A DNA stretch of 64,000 bases from Variovorax sp. V93 (GCF_041154485.1 NZ_AP028669.1:4741001-4805000), one strand, 5' to 3'. Shown: positions 29,714-38,849, numbered from the stretch's first letter. Notes: generated from the sequence alone by a model not told the origin. A program made the numbers and translations.

Positions 29714-30484
29714 ATGGACACCACCCAACTCTTCTCGCTGAAGGGCCGCAGCGCCTTGATCACCGGCGGCTCGCGCGGCATCGGCCGCATGATTGCCGAG
29801 GGCTTCCTGGCCCAGGGCGCGCGCGTGTACATCTCGGCGCGCAAGGCCGCGGCCTGCGACCAGACCGCCAGGGAGCTTTCGGCCTTCGGCCATTGCGTGT
29901 CGCTGCCGGCCGACGTGTCCACGCTGGAAGGCGCGCAGGCGCTGGTCGATGCCTATGCGAAGCATGAAGACGCGCTCGACATCCTGGTCAACAACGCCGG
30001 CGCGGCCTGGGGCGCGCCGTACGACGAGTTTCCCGAGAGCGGCTGGGACAAGGTGGTGGACCTGAACCTGAAGACGCCGTTCTTCCTGACGAAGGCACTG
30101 ACGCCGATGCTCAAGAAGGCGGCGACCGATCACCTCGCGAAGGTGATCAACATTGCATCGATCGACGGCATCTCGGTGAATCCGCAGGAGACTTATTCAT
30201 ATGCGGCGAGCAAGGCCGGCCTGATCCAGCTCACGCGGCGCATGGCGCTGCGGCTCGCGCAGGAGCGGATCGTGGTGAGCGCGATTGCGCCCGGGGCTTT
30301 TGCCTCGGACATGAACAAGCTGGCGCGCGACCATGGCGACGAGGTGAAGGAGCGGATTCCCGCGGGGCGCATCGGGGTGCCGGAGGACATGGCGGGGGCG
30401 GCCATTTATCTCGCCTCCCGGGCGGGGGACTATGTGATGGGGTCTACGTTGGTGGTGGATGGGGGGGTTACGCACGCTCGGTGA
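29714..30484 (+). CDS. Short-chain dehydrogenase/reductase
   Basis: A 256-residue NAD(P)-dependent oxidoreductase with a complete SDR set. The cofactor loop is TGGSRGIG (residues 17-24), with NNAG at 93-96, the catalytic serine near 149 (INIAS), and Tyr163/Lys167 in SYAASK. A basic residue after the second strand (SARKAA) suggests NADP(H). The ATG has AGGAGAC 11 bases upstream. The gene is 67 bases after the pseudouridine synthase and is followed by a hairpin terminator. It resembles 3-ketoacyl-reductase or gluconate 5-dehydrogenase types. The substrate is not identifiable. Confidence 0.93.
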   Translation: MDTTQLFSLKGRSALITGGSRGIGRMIAEGFLAQGARVYISARKAAACDQTARELSAFGHCVSLPADVSTLEGAQALVDAYAKHEDALDILVNNAGAAWGAPYDEFPESGWDKVVDLNLKTPFFLTKALTPMLKKAATDHLAKVINIASIDGISVNPQETYSYAASKAGLIQLTRRMALRLAQERIVVSAIAPGAFASDMNKLARDHGDEVKERIPAGRIGVPEDMAGAAIYLASRAGDYVMGSTLVVDGGVTHAR

Positions 30485-30497
30485 GCTTTTGGGTTCC

Positions 30498-30521
30498 GGG
30501 GCCGGGTCTCGCCCCGGCCCC
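30498..30521. terminator. Hairpin between convergent genes
   Basis: GGGGCCGGG and CCCGGCCCC form a perfect nine-base stem around a six-base loop. It lies between the ends of the SDR gene (plus) and the peptidase gene (minus). Minus-strand RNA would carry U-rich sequence before the stem and the plus strand has A-rich flanks, so a long U-run is lacking in both directions. It may still serve as a shared transcription barrier. Confidence 0.5.
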
Positions 30522-30544
30522 AAAACACAAAAGAAAGCAAGCAA

Positions 30545-31522
30545 TCAAGACCACCGAGGCACAGCCTCATCCTTGAGCTGCTGCCTGAGCAAGTCATAGT
30601 CCGGCACCACGCTCTCCACCGTATCCCAGAACCGCTGCGAATGATCCATCACCCGCAGGTGCGCCAGTTCGTGCGCCACCACATAGTCGATCACCGGCAG
30701 GCGAAAGTGGATCAAGCGCCAGTTCAGCCGGATCGACCCATCCGCGCTCGCGCTCCCCCAGCGCGTTGCGGCATTCGAGAGCGACAGCTTCTGCCACCGC
30801 ACCCCGAGCCGGGGCGCGAAGTGGTCGAGCCGTTCGATGAAGAGCCGCCGCGCCTGCCGCACGAGCCAGGCCTGGGCGGCATCGCGGATCTGCGAGGCCT
30901 CGGCGTTCTGCGCCACGGCCAGGCGCAAAGTGCGCGGCCCGGCGCCGTCATCGCTCGCATCGAGCGTGCCGCCCACGCTTGCAAAGCCGTGCTTCGGATC
31001 GAGGCGGATCACGACCGTCTCGCCCATGAACGGAAACTCCGCGCCATCCTTCCAGTCGATGCGCGTGGCCTCGACGCGTGCGTGGCGCTGCTGCGTCTCC
31101 AGCAGCTTGCGCAGGATCCAGCCGGACTTCTCCTGGATGGCGGCGTCGACGTCGCGCAGCGTGACCCAGCGCGGCGCGCGCACCGACAGGCCTTCGGCGC
31201 CCACCACGAAGCCGATGGTCTTGCGCTTGCCGCGCTTGAACTCGTAGGCCACGCGCGCCGATCCCAGCACCGCTTCGCGCGTGGCCTGCGGGTGCACGAA
31301 GCTCGCGAGCGCAAGCGTGTCGCGCAGCGGAACGGCGGGCTGCGCGGGACCGGCATCCCCGGCCCAGCCTTGCCGCGCATCGGCCACCGGGGGTTGGGGC
31401 ACGGCCGGCGGCGCCGCTTTTTTCCTGACCTTCTTGCCGCGCGGCTCGCTCGGCTTGGCCGGCGCAAACTCGTTGCCCAGCCCTTCGAACAGGTCCATCG
31501 TGAACTGAAGCAGTCCCCGCAT
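30545..31522 (-). CDS. YgjP/DUF45-type zinc metallopeptidase
   Basis: A 325-residue protein whose C-terminal half is a DUF45 (YgjP-like, M48-type) metallopeptidase. The zinc motif HELAH is at residues 284-288 in VVAHELAHLRVMDHSQRFW, with a third possible ligand six residues on. The preceding stretch RWGSASADGSIRLNWRLI is typical of YgjP. The N-terminal 90 residues are proline/lysine-rich and look disordered. ATG 31522 is favoured; ATG 31498 is an alternative that removes eight residues. It is the last gene of a minus-strand run from glyQ, 20 bases after the acyltransferase gene. YgjP proteins have no firmly known substrate. Confidence 0.88.
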   Translation of the reverse strand: MRGLLQFTMDLFEGLGNEFAPAKPSEPRGKKVRKKAAPPAVPQPPVADARQGWAGDAGPAQPAVPLRDTLALASFVHPQATREAVLGSARVAYEFKRGKRKTIGFVVGAEGLSVRAPRWVTLRDVDAAIQEKSGWILRKLLETQQRHARVEATRIDWKDGAEFPFMGETVVIRLDPKHGFASVGGTLDASDDGAGPRTLRLAVAQNAEASQIRDAAQAWLVRQARRLFIERLDHFAPRLGVRWQKLSLSNAATRWGSASADGSIRLNWRLIHFRLPVIDYVVAHELAHLRVMDHSQRFWDTVESVVPDYDLLRQQLKDEAVPRWS

Positions 31523-31542
31523 CTCGGGCTCTTTCTTTTTTT

Positions 31543-32319
31543 CTACTTCAACGCCTCTTGCGGCGCCTGCGGCAGCGGCAGGCTGTCGCGGTAGGCCTCG
31601 GGGTCGAGCCGGCGCATCTCGGATTCGATCCAGGCCTCGACCTCGCGCATCAGCTCGTCGGGCTTGCGGCCCACGCTGGAAATGGCCGGGCCGATCGACA
31701 CGTCGACCACACCGGGGCGCTTGATGAACGCCTTGCGCGGCCAGACCTTGGCCGAGGTGACGGCAATGGGAATCACCGGCACGCCGGTCTCGCATGCGAG
31801 CCGCGTGCCGCCGCTCTTGTAGGTGCCCTTCTGGCCGCGCGGAATGCGGGTGCCTTCGGGAAACATGATGATCCAGATGCCCTGCGCGAGCAGCTTGCGG
31901 CCCTGGTTCACGACCTTGTTGAAGGCCTGCGCGCGCTGGCTGCGGTCGATGTGGATCATGTCGAGCCGGGCCATGGCCCAGCCGAAGAAGGGCACGTAGA
32001 TCAGTTCCTTCTTGAACACGAAGGCCAGCGGATGCGGCATCAGCGTGGGCATCAGGAAGGTCTCGAAGGTCGACTGGTGCTTCACCAGCAGGACCGCGCC
32101 GGCCAGCTTGTCGGCGGGCAGGTTTTCCATGCCGGTCACGCGCGTCTGGATGCCCAGCAGCACGCGCGCGCCGCCGATGGCCCAGCTGAGCCACTGCACC
32201 GCCATCCAGTAGAGCGGGATGCCGCGCTTCCAGAGCGAACTGACGCACATGATGATGCCCCAGGGCACCACGGTGACGAGCATCCACAGGGCATGGACAA
32301 CGGAACGGATAAACGCCAT
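31543..32319 (-). CDS. plsC: 1-acyl-sn-glycerol-3-phosphate acyltransferase (PlsC-like)
   Basis: A 258-residue membrane-associated acyltransferase that would add the second acyl chain to lysophosphatidic acid in phospholipid synthesis. An N-terminal membrane segment (VVHALWMLVTVVPWGIIMCV) precedes the catalytic region. Motif I is KHQSTFET, an HX4E form in place of the more usual HX4D. Motif III is MFPEGTRIPRG. The central FFGWAMARLDMIHIDR stretch fits the family. Its start overlaps the gmhB stop by one base (TGATG), so the two are coupled. Most genomes carry more than one paralogue, so this may not be the housekeeping copy. Confidence 0.9.
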   Translation of the reverse strand: MAFIRSVVHALWMLVTVVPWGIIMCVSSLWKRGIPLYWMAVQWLSWAIGGARVLLGIQTRVTGMENLPADKLAGAVLLVKHQSTFETFLMPTLMPHPLAFVFKKELIYVPFFGWAMARLDMIHIDRSQRAQAFNKVVNQGRKLLAQGIWIIMFPEGTRIPRGQKGTYKSGGTRLACETGVPVIPIAVTSAKVWPRKAFIKRPGVVDVSIGPAISSVGRKPDELMREVEAWIESEMRRLDPEAYRDSLPLPQAPQEALK

Positions 32320-32897
32320 CAGACAGCCACCTGCAGTGCAGCCTGCGCTTCGCGCGCAAGCAGGAAGTCGACAAAGGCGGCGAGGTTCTCGTGAACCAGG
32401 GTGTTCGCCGGGTATTCGGGGGGCAGCGGATCGACGCCGCGGCAGGCCGCGCCCATGCCGGTGAGCAGCAGGTGCGGCTCGCAGCCGGCGGCCGCGCCGG
32501 CCTGCAGGTCGCGCAGGCTGTCGCCCGCGGTGGGCACGTCCTTCAGGTCGATGCCGTAGCGGTCGCCGATCTGGCGGAACAGTCCCGGCGCGGGCTTGCG
32601 GCAATCGCAGCCCTCGTCGGGGCTGTGCGGGCAATAGAAGACCGCATCGACCCGCCCGCCCACGGCCGCGAGCATCTTGTGCATCTTGGCGTGCATGGCG
32701 TTGAGCGAGGCCATGTCGAACAGGCCCCGGCCCAGGCCCGACTGGTTGGACGCGATCACCACATGCCAGCCCGCATGGTTGAGCCGGGCCACGGCCTCGA
32801 GCGCACCGGGCAGCGGCGTCCACTCGATGTCGCTCTTGACGAAGTCTTCGCGGTGCACGTTGATCGTGCCGTTGCGGTCGAGGATGACGAGTTTCAT
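32319..32897 (-). CDS. gmhB: D-glycero-manno-heptose-1,7-bisphosphate 7-phosphatase (GmhB), altered catalytic motif
   Basis: GmhB removes the 7-phosphate of heptose bisphosphate on the route to ADP-heptose for LPS. From ATG 32897 the protein has 192 residues, a normal length; ATG 32912 would add five. The HAD fold shows ASNQSGLGRG, a zinc cluster of four cysteine/histidine ligands (CPHSPDEGCDCRKPAPG) and the metal-binding AGDSLRDLQAG. Motif I reads LDRNGTIN where the family has DRDGT. The second aspartate, which acts as general acid/base, is therefore asparagine. The codon is AAC, so a single base change from GAC would explain it. The enzyme may be slow or the base may be a sequencing error. 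Confidence 0.85.
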   Translation of the reverse strand: MKLVILDRNGTINVHREDFVKSDIEWTPLPGALEAVARLNHAGWHVVIASNQSGLGRGLFDMASLNAMHAKMHKMLAAVGGRVDAVFYCPHSPDEGCDCRKPAPGLFRQIGDRYGIDLKDVPTAGDSLRDLQAGAAAGCEPHLLLTGMGAACRGVDPLPPEYPANTLVHENLAAFVDFLLAREAQAALQVAV

Positions 32898-32931
32898 GGA
32901 AGTGCCGCCCATGGTGAGGTCGCCGGGGGGA

Positions 32932-35070
32932 TCAGGCAGCCAGCCGCTCGAGCTGCGCCACGCGGTTCATCGCGGCGTGCAGCGACATCAGCAGTCCGAG
33001 CCGGTTGAGGCGCAGGTCGGCCTGCTCGGCATTGACCATCACGCCGTCGAAGAAGGCATCGACCGGTTCGCGCAGCGCGGCCAGGGTCTGCAGCGAAGCG
33101 GTGTAGTCGCCGGCGTCGAACTGGGCATTGGCGGCGGGCACGACCTCGGCCATGGCGGCATGCAGCGCCTTCTCGGCAGGCTCCTTCAGCAGCAGTTCGC
33201 TGACGTGCGCGTCGGCTTCGGGCGCCTTCTTGAGGATGTTGCCGATGCGCTTGTTGGCGGCGGCCAGCGCGGCGGCGGCGGGCAGCGCGGCAAAGGCGCG
33301 CACCGCCGCCAGCAGCTTGGGCACTTCGCCCAGGCGCTGTGGCCGCGGCGCCAGCACGGCGTCGACTTCCTGGGCGCTGGCGCCCTGCTCGCGCAGGCTG
33401 CCAGCCAGGCGGTCGAGGATGAAGTCCTGCAGCTCGGCCGTGGCCTTGCCGATGTCGAAGCCCTCGATGTCCTTGAACTGCGCGGCGGCGTCCTGCAGCA
33501 GCGCGTCGAGCTTCAGCGGCAGGTCTTTCTCGATCAGCATGCGGATCACGCCAAGCGCATGGCGGCGCAGCGCGAAGGGGTCGCGGTCGCCGGTGGGCAG
33601 GTTGCCGATGCCGAACATGCCGACCAGCGTCTCGAGCTTGTCGGCCAGCGCGACCACCTGCCCCACGCTGTTGCGCGGCAGCTCGTCGCCGGCAAAGCGC
33701 GGCTTGTAGTGGTCTTCGATCGCGTCGGCCACTTCGGCAGAGAGGCCGTCGTGCAGCGCGTAGTAGCGGCCCATGGTGCCCTGCAGCTCCGGGAACTCGC
33801 CGACCATCTCGGTCACGAGGTCGGCCTTGGCCAGTTGCGCGGCCTGCACGGCATGCGCGACGAGCGCGGCGCCGCCGAGCTTTTCAGCAATGCCGCGCGC
33901 AATGCGCATCACGCGTTCGACGCGCTCGCCCTGGGTGCCGAGCTTGTTGTGGTAGACCACCTTGCCCAGCGATTCGACGCGCGAGGCCAGCGACTTCTTG
34001 CGGTCCTGGTCGAAGAAGAACTTGGCGTCGGCCAGGCGCGGGCGCACCACGCGCTCGTTGCCGCCGACCACCGCGCTCGCGTCTTCCGGGCTGATGTTGC
34101 TGACCACCAGGAACTTGTTGGTGAGCCGGTTCGAGGCGTCGAGCAGCGGAAAATACTTCTGGTTGGCCTTCATCGTAAGGATGAGGCACTCCTGCGGCAC
34201 TTCGAGGAATTCGCGCTCGAAGCTGCAGACCAGCACGTTGGGCCGCTCGACCAGCGCGGTCACTTCGTCGAGCAGCGCGTCGTCGTGGATCGGCACCACG
34301 GCGCCGCCGACTTGCACGGCCGCGGCCGCGAGCTGGCGCGCGATCTCGGTGCGGCGCGCTTCGAAGCTCGCGATGACCGCGCCCTCGTCCTGCATCTGCA
34401 GCGCATAGCTGTTGGCGTCGCGCAGCACGACCGGATCGACGGCCGCCTCGAAGCGGTGGCCGTGGGTTTCGCGGCCGGCCTTCAGGCCGAGCGCCTCGAC
34501 CGGCACCACGGCGTCGCCATGCAGCGCCACCAGGCCATGCGCGGGGCGCACGAAGCTCACGCTGCTCCAGCCGGGCAGCTCGCAGCCGCTTTCGAGCTGG
34601 TAGCTCATCACCTTGGGAATCGGCAGCTTGGCAATGGCTTCGGCCAACGCCTTCTGCAGGCCTTCGGCCAGCGTTGCGCCCTTGGCGGTGCTTTCGTAGA
34701 ACAGCGCTTCGGCCTTGCCGTCCATCGCGCGCTTGAGGCCGGGCACGGCCGAGGCGTCTGCGCCCAGCGCGGCCAGGCGCTTGAGCAGCGCGGGCGTGGG
34801 CTGGCCCGAGGCGTCGAGCCCCACGGCCACGGGCATGAGCTTTTGCGACACGGCCTTGTCGGCGGCGCGCTCGGCCACGTGCGTGAGGTGCGCAGCCAGG
34901 CGGCGCGGCGACGCATAGGCTGTGAGCACCGAGGCGGGCTCGGCAAGCCCCTGGGCCACGATCTGGTCGCGCAGCACGCCGGCGAAGGCGTCGCCGAGTT
35001 TCTTCAGCGCCTTGGGCGGCAGCTCTTCGACGAAGAGTTCGACCAACAGGTTCTTTTGCACGCTCGTCAT
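32932..35070 (-). CDS. glyS: Glycyl-tRNA synthetase beta subunit
   Basis: This is the beta chain of the bacterial alpha2-beta2 glycyl-tRNA synthetase, which binds tRNA and charges it with glycine in concert with GlyQ. The 712 residues match the family. Visible stretches are LLVELFVEELPPKALKKLGDAF at the start (shown whole only in part here), GRETHGHRF near 205, ECLILTMKANQKYFPLLD and DRDPFALRRHALGVIRMLIE. It follows glyQ by three bases on the same strand and is followed by gmhB 34 bases on. The order glyQ-glyS-gmhB-plsC is a common arrangement in betaproteobacteria. Confidence 0.97.
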   Translation of the reverse strand: MTSVQKNLLVELFVEELPPKALKKLGDAFAGVLRDQIVAQGLAEPASVLTAYASPRRLAAHLTHVAERAADKAVSQKLMPVAVGLDASGQPTPALLKRLAALGADASAVPGLKRAMDGKAEALFYESTAKGATLAEGLQKALAEAIAKLPIPKVMSYQLESGCELPGWSSVSFVRPAHGLVALHGDAVVPVEALGLKAGRETHGHRFEAAVDPVVLRDANSYALQMQDEGAVIASFEARRTEIARQLAAAAVQVGGAVVPIHDDALLDEVTALVERPNVLVCSFEREFLEVPQECLILTMKANQKYFPLLDASNRLTNKFLVVSNISPEDASAVVGGNERVVRPRLADAKFFFDQDRKKSLASRVESLGKVVYHNKLGTQGERVERVMRIARGIAEKLGGAALVAHAVQAAQLAKADLVTEMVGEFPELQGTMGRYYALHDGLSAEVADAIEDHYKPRFAGDELPRNSVGQVVALADKLETLVGMFGIGNLPTGDRDPFALRRHALGVIRMLIEKDLPLKLDALLQDAAAQFKDIEGFDIGKATAELQDFILDRLAGSLREQGASAQEVDAVLAPRPQRLGEVPKLLAAVRAFAALPAAAALAAANKRIGNILKKAPEADAHVSELLLKEPAEKALHAAMAEVVPAANAQFDAGDYTASLQTLAALREPVDAFFDGVMVNAEQADLRLNRLGLLMSLHAAMNRVAQLERLAA

Positions 35071-35073
35071 CGC

Positions 35074-35979
35074 TCAGGCCGCCTTCTTCGTGATTTGTGC
35101 AACCCACTCGCGAGGCGCCATCGGAAAACCGAGCCGCTCGCGGCTCTCGTAATAACTCTGCGCCACGCTGCGCGCGAGGTTGCGGATGCGGCCGATGTAG
35201 GCCGCGCGCTCGGTCACGCTGATGGCGCCGCGCGCGTCGAGCAGGTTGAAGCTGTGCGCGGCCTTGAGCACCTGCTCGTAGGCCGGCAGCGCAAGCTGCT
35301 CGGTCATGAGGTGCCTGGCCTGCTTCTCGTGCGCCGCGAAGGCGGTGAACAGGAACTCGGCGTCGCTGTGCTCGAAGTTGTAGGTCGACTGCTCGACCTC
35401 GTTCTGCTTGTAGACGTCGCCGTAGCTCAGGCCCTCGGTCCAGGTCAGGTTGTAGACGTTGTCCACGCCCTGCAGGTACATGGCCAGCCGCTCCAGGCCA
35501 TAGGTGATCTCGCCGGTGATGGGCTTGCAGTCGATGCCGCCGACCTGCTGGAAGTAAGTGAACTGCGTCACCTCCATGCCGTTGAGCCAGACTTCCCAGC
35601 CCAGTCCCCAGGCGCCGAGCGTCGGGTTCTCCCAGTCGTCTTCCACGAAGCGGATGTCGTTCTTCTTGAGGTCGAAGCCCAGCGCCTCGAGGCTGCCGAG
35701 GTAGAGCTCCAGGATGTTGCTGGGCGCCGGCTTGAGCACCACCTGGTACTGGTAGTAGTGCTGCAGGCGGTTGGGGTTCTCGCCGTAGCGGCCGTCCTTG
35801 GGGCGGCGGCTGGGCTGCACGTAGGCGGCCTTCCAGGGCTCGGGACCGAGCGCGCGCAGGAAGGTGGCGGTGTGCGAAGTGCCCGCCCCCACTTCCATGT
35901 CGTAGGGTTGCAGCAGCGCACAGCCCTTGTCGGCCCAGTACGACTGCAGTTTGAGAATGATTTGCTGGAAGGTCAACAT
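35074..35979 (-). CDS. glyQ: Glycyl-tRNA synthetase alpha subunit
   Basis: The catalytic alpha chain of class II glycyl-tRNA synthetase, 301 residues. It starts [18 protein letters not shown], and continues with [20 protein letters not shown] and [19 protein letters not shown], all diagnostic of GlyQ. ATG 35979 matches the conserved N-terminus; an in-frame start 162 bases upstream adds only spacer sequence. It is the first gene of the glyQ-glyS-gmhB-plsC-peptidase run and is divergent from a lipid kinase gene across 251 bases, in which no clear regulatory element was found. Confidence 0.97.
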   Translation of the reverse strand: MLTFQQIILKLQSYWADKGCALLQPYDMEVGAGTSHTATFLRALGPEPWKAAYVQPSRRPKDGRYGENPNRLQHYYQYQVVLKPAPSNILELYLGSLEALGFDLKKNDIRFVEDDWENPTLGAWGLGWEVWLNGMEVTQFTYFQQVGGIDCKPITGEITYGLERLAMYLQGVDNVYNLTWTEGLSYGDVYKQNEVEQSTYNFEHSDAEFLFTAFAAHEKQARHLMTEQLALPAYEQVLKAAHSFNLLDARGAISVTERAAYIGRIRNLARSVAQSYYESRERLGFPMAPREWVAQITKKAA

Positions 35980-36230
35980 GAAGCAGGCCGGCGTGACCGG
36001 GCGTTGGACGGTAGCGCGATGAAGCACCGCGAAAGCAGGCGATTTTACGGGCGGAGGGCCGCTCTCCCACAGCAAGCCGGGATGCCGGCCGCCTGCGCGG
36101 GCCGGCCGGCCGTGCGACAACCGCAGGGCGGGGGCGCGCACCGCGCTTTACCCAGCCGTTCCCACCCCTGGCGCCCGAACTTTCGCAGCCCGCCGGGCTC
36201 TTCCCTTCCTTTTTTCCGGTTTCCATCGAC

Positions 36231-37196
36231 ATGCAGCCGTCTCCCCTCGGTCCGAGCTCCCCCTTGTTCGTCGTTCTCAACGCCGGCTCCGGCAACGCGG
36301 ACGCCGCCGAAACCCGCGAAATCATCGAGCAGGGCTGCGCCGCGGCGGGCCGCAGGCTGCGCATCTTCCTGGTCGACGAACGCACGACGGTGCAGGCGCT
36401 GGCGCGCGAGGCGGTGGAGCGCGCCCGCGCCGTGGACGGCGTGGTGGTGGCCGCGGGCGGCGACGGCACCATCAACACGGTGGCGCGGGCCACGCTCGGC
36501 AGCGGGCTGGCCTTCGGCGTGCTGCCGCAGGGCACCTTCAACTATTTCAGCCGCGCCCACGGCATTCCGCGCGATACGGCGCAGGCGCTGCAGGTGCTTT
36601 TGGCCGAGCAGCCGCGGCCGGTGCAGGTGGGGCTGGTCAATGACCGCATCTTCCTGGTGAATGCCAGCATGGGCCTGTATGCCGAACTGCTGGAAGAACG
36701 CGAGAGCTACAAGGTGCGCTATGGCCGCAGCCGTTGGGTCGCGTTCTTCGCCGGCCTGCTCACCGTGATGCGCGGCCACCGGCACTGGAACCTGCGCATC
36801 GCCTCGCACGGGGTGGAGCGCGACATCCGCACGACGACGCTTTTCGTGGGCAACAACCCGCTGCAGCTGCTGCAGGTGGGCATCGAACATGCCGATGCGC
36901 CCGAGAACGGCCAGCTGGCCGCCGTGGCGCTGAAACCGGTGGGCGTGCTGGCCATGCCCGGCCTGCTGGTGCGCGGCGCGCTCGGCCGGCTGGGCAGCGC
37001 CGACGAGGTGCTGAGCTTCCCCTTCGAGTCGATGACGGTGAAGGCCGGCCGCCTGCATCCGCCGCGCCGCGTGAAGGTGGCCATCGACGGCGAGATCGCC
37101 TGGGCCGAGATGCCGCTGCTGTTCCGGGTTTCGCCCGAGCCGCTGTGGCTGGTGCGGCCCGACGTCGCACCCGAGCTGGAGGCCGCGAAGCAATGA
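36231..37196 (+). CDS. Diacylglycerol kinase-family lipid kinase (YegS/BmrU type)
   Basis: A 321-residue soluble kinase of the DAGK catalytic family. The ATP site is AAGGDGTINTVARA (near residues 78-91), followed by the substrate-loop stretch GVLPQGTFNYFSR. The N-terminal FVVLNAGSGNAD segment is the usual first strand. These enzymes phosphorylate diacylglycerol, sphingoid bases or related lipids at the membrane surface. The stop overlaps the start of the phosphoesterase gene (ATGA), and a PAP2 phosphatase follows, forming a three-gene lipid-phosphate module. The lipid substrate is not known. Confidence 0.9.
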   Translation: MQPSPLGPSSPLFVVLNAGSGNADAAETREIIEQGCAAAGRRLRIFLVDERTTVQALAREAVERARAVDGVVVAAGGDGTINTVARATLGSGLAFGVLPQGTFNYFSRAHGIPRDTAQALQVLLAEQPRPVQVGLVNDRIFLVNASMGLYAELLEERESYKVRYGRSRWVAFFAGLLTVMRGHRHWNLRIASHGVERDIRTTTLFVGNNPLQLLQVGIEHADAPENGQLAAVALKPVGVLAMPGLLVRGALGRLGSADEVLSFPFESMTVKAGRLHPPRRVKVAIDGEIAWAEMPLLFRVSPEPLWLVRPDVAPELEAAKQ

Positions 37197-38017
37197 GCTG
37201 CCTGCTGCAGATCTCCGACACGCATTTCGGCACCGAGCAGCCCGAGGTGATGGCCGCGCTCGAGCGGCTCGCGCGGGCCCTGGCGCCGCAGGTGGTGGTG
37301 CTCTCGGGCGACATCACGCAGCGCGCCACGCGCAAGCAGTTCGCGGCGGCGCGCGCCTTCGTCGACCGGCTGGCCGCGCCGGCCGTGCTGGCCATTCCGG
37401 GCAACCACGACATTCCGCTGTTCCAGCTGGGGGCGCGCCTGTTCTCGCCTTATGCGCGCTACGCCCGAGCCTTCGGCAGCGACCTGGAGCCGGTGTTCGA
37501 ATCCGCCGACTGGCTGGTGGTGGCGGTCAACACCACGCGCTGGTGGCGGCATGCGGACGGCGAAGTCTCGCCGGCCCAGATCGAGCGGGTGGCAGCGCGG
37601 CTGGCGGGCGCCTCGCCTTCGCAATTGCGCGTGGTGGTCACGCACCAGCCGGTGATGGTGACGCGGCAGGAAGACATGCCGAACCGGCTGCACGGGCGCG
37701 AAGCCGCCGTCGCGCGCTGGTGCGCGGCCGGCGCCGACCTGATCCTGGGCGGCCACATCCATCTGCCGTTCGTGCGTTCGCTGCACGGCGCGTACGCCGG
37801 CTGCCCGCGCACCGCATGGGCGGTGCAGGCCGGCACGGCCGTGTCGTCGCGCGTGCGCGCGGGCCACCCCAACTCGGTGAACGTGCTGCGCCTGGGCGCG
37901 CCGGAAGATGGCCGCGCGTGCCAGGCCGAGCGCTGGGACCATTCGGCCGCCGACAAGTCCTTCGTGTGCGCCAAGGTTTTGCAGCTTCCCCTTGCCAGCG
38001 CCGGGGCGCCCGCTTAG
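37193..38017 (+). CDS. Calcineurin-like metallophosphoesterase
   Basis: A 274-residue cytoplasmic phosphoesterase with the complete dinuclear metal set: ISDTHFG (residues 7-13), SGDITQ, GNHD (GNHDIPLF) and GGHIHLPF. The layout resembles cyclic-nucleotide phosphodiesterase CpdA and related Icc proteins, but UDP-diacylglucosamine or phospholipid-directed members look alike. ATG 37193 overlaps the lipid kinase stop by four bases, so the pair is translationally coupled. A PAP2 gene begins 10 bases after its stop. Context favours a lipid-phosphate or cell-envelope substrate over cAMP, though this is inference. Confidence 0.9.
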   Translation: MSCLLQISDTHFGTEQPEVMAALERLARALAPQVVVLSGDITQRATRKQFAAARAFVDRLAAPAVLAIPGNHDIPLFQLGARLFSPYARYARAFGSDLEPVFESADWLVVAVNTTRWWRHADGEVSPAQIERVAARLAGASPSQLRVVVTHQPVMVTRQEDMPNRLHGREAAVARWCAAGADLILGGHIHLPFVRSLHGAYAGCPRTAWAVQAGTAVSSRVRAGHPNSVNVLRLGAPEDGRACQAERWDHSAADKSFVCAKVLQLPLASAGAPA

Positions 38018-38027
38018 GGTGCGCCGC

Positions 38028-38849
38028 ATGCCGATGGAAGCCCCCGACCTCGTTCTTCTCGCCCGCCAGCTGGGCGAGCATTCACTGGCCTGGTTCGCAG
38101 GCGCCTTCGCTGTCTCGGTGCTCGGCGCCGGCACGGCCTGCCGGGCGCTGCAGCGGCGGCGCATCAGAAGGTCGTCGAGCGAAGAGCCCGACGAACCGCA
38201 GCTGGCCGCCGGGCTGGCCATCGGCTTCCTGTCGATCCTCGGGGCGGCCAGCCTGGTGGCGTATCTCGCATCGAAGCTCGGCGACGGGCGCCTGCTGGGC
38301 CTGGCCGACCAGGCGCTGGCCGATGCCATCGGCGAGCACCTGCCGTGGGCGGCGCTGGTGGCTTTCAGCTGGCTCACGCACCTGGGCGATGCCGAACTGC
38401 TGGCGCCGGTGTGCCTGGTGGTGGCCCTGCTGCTGTGGCGCAAGGCCCACCATGGCCTGGCACTGGGCTGGGTCATGGCGCTCGGCGGCATCGTGCTGCT
38501 GAACCCGGCGCTCAAGCGCATCTTCGCGCGCGCACGGCCGCTGCACGACCACGGCCTGGCGCTGGAGACGAGCTACAGCTTCCCGAGCGGCCACAGCGCG
38601 GGCGCGATCGTGAGCTACGGCATGCTGTTGTATTTGGCCCTGCGCCTGCTGCCGGCGCGCTGGCACGTGCCGGCGGCGATGGCGGCCGCGGCGGCCATCG
38701 TCACCATCGCGTGCAGCCGCATCTTCCTGCAGGTGCATTTCGCCAGCGACGTGGCGGCCGGCCTGCTGACCGGCCTCGCCTGGCTGCTCGTGTGCGTGAG
38801 CAGCCTCGAATACGCGCGGCACCGCAGCCGCCGGCGCATCCGCCCCTGA
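38028..38849 (+). CDS. PAP2-family membrane phosphatase
   Basis: A 273-residue integral membrane phosphatase with about six transmembrane segments. All three motifs of the acid phosphatase family are present: KRIFARARP, SFPSGHS (near residue 187), and SRIFLQVHFASD. The active histidines are therefore intact and would face the periplasm. Such enzymes remove phosphate from phosphatidic acid or undecaprenyl pyrophosphate. It follows the phosphoesterase gene by 10 bases. With the lipid kinase two genes upstream, the operon carries both a kinase and a phosphatase for lipids. A short GC-rich repeat follows its stop. Confidence 0.9.
   Translation: MPMEAPDLVLLARQLGEHSLAWFAGAFAVSVLGAGTACRALQRRRIRRSSSEEPDEPQLAAGLAIGFLSILGAASLVAYLASKLGDGRLLGLADQALADAIGEHLPWAALVAFSWLTHLGDAELLAPVCLVVALLLWRKAHHGLALGWVMALGGIVLLNPALKRIFARARPLHDHGLALETSYSFPSGHSAGAIVSYGMLLYLALRLLPARWHVPAAMAAAAAIVTIACSRIFLQVHFASDVAAGLLTGLAWLLVCVSSLEYARHRSRRRIRP

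Noticed and set aside
32677..36660. A 1327-residue open frame antisense to gmhB, glyS and glyQ, and similar long frames at 5300-8101, 21905-24949 and 26318-28810
   Set aside because: Opposite-strand frames of GC-rich genes stay open because stop codons are rare. Their translations are rich in Arg, His, Ala and Val with no domain pattern, while the other strand holds clear conserved genes.
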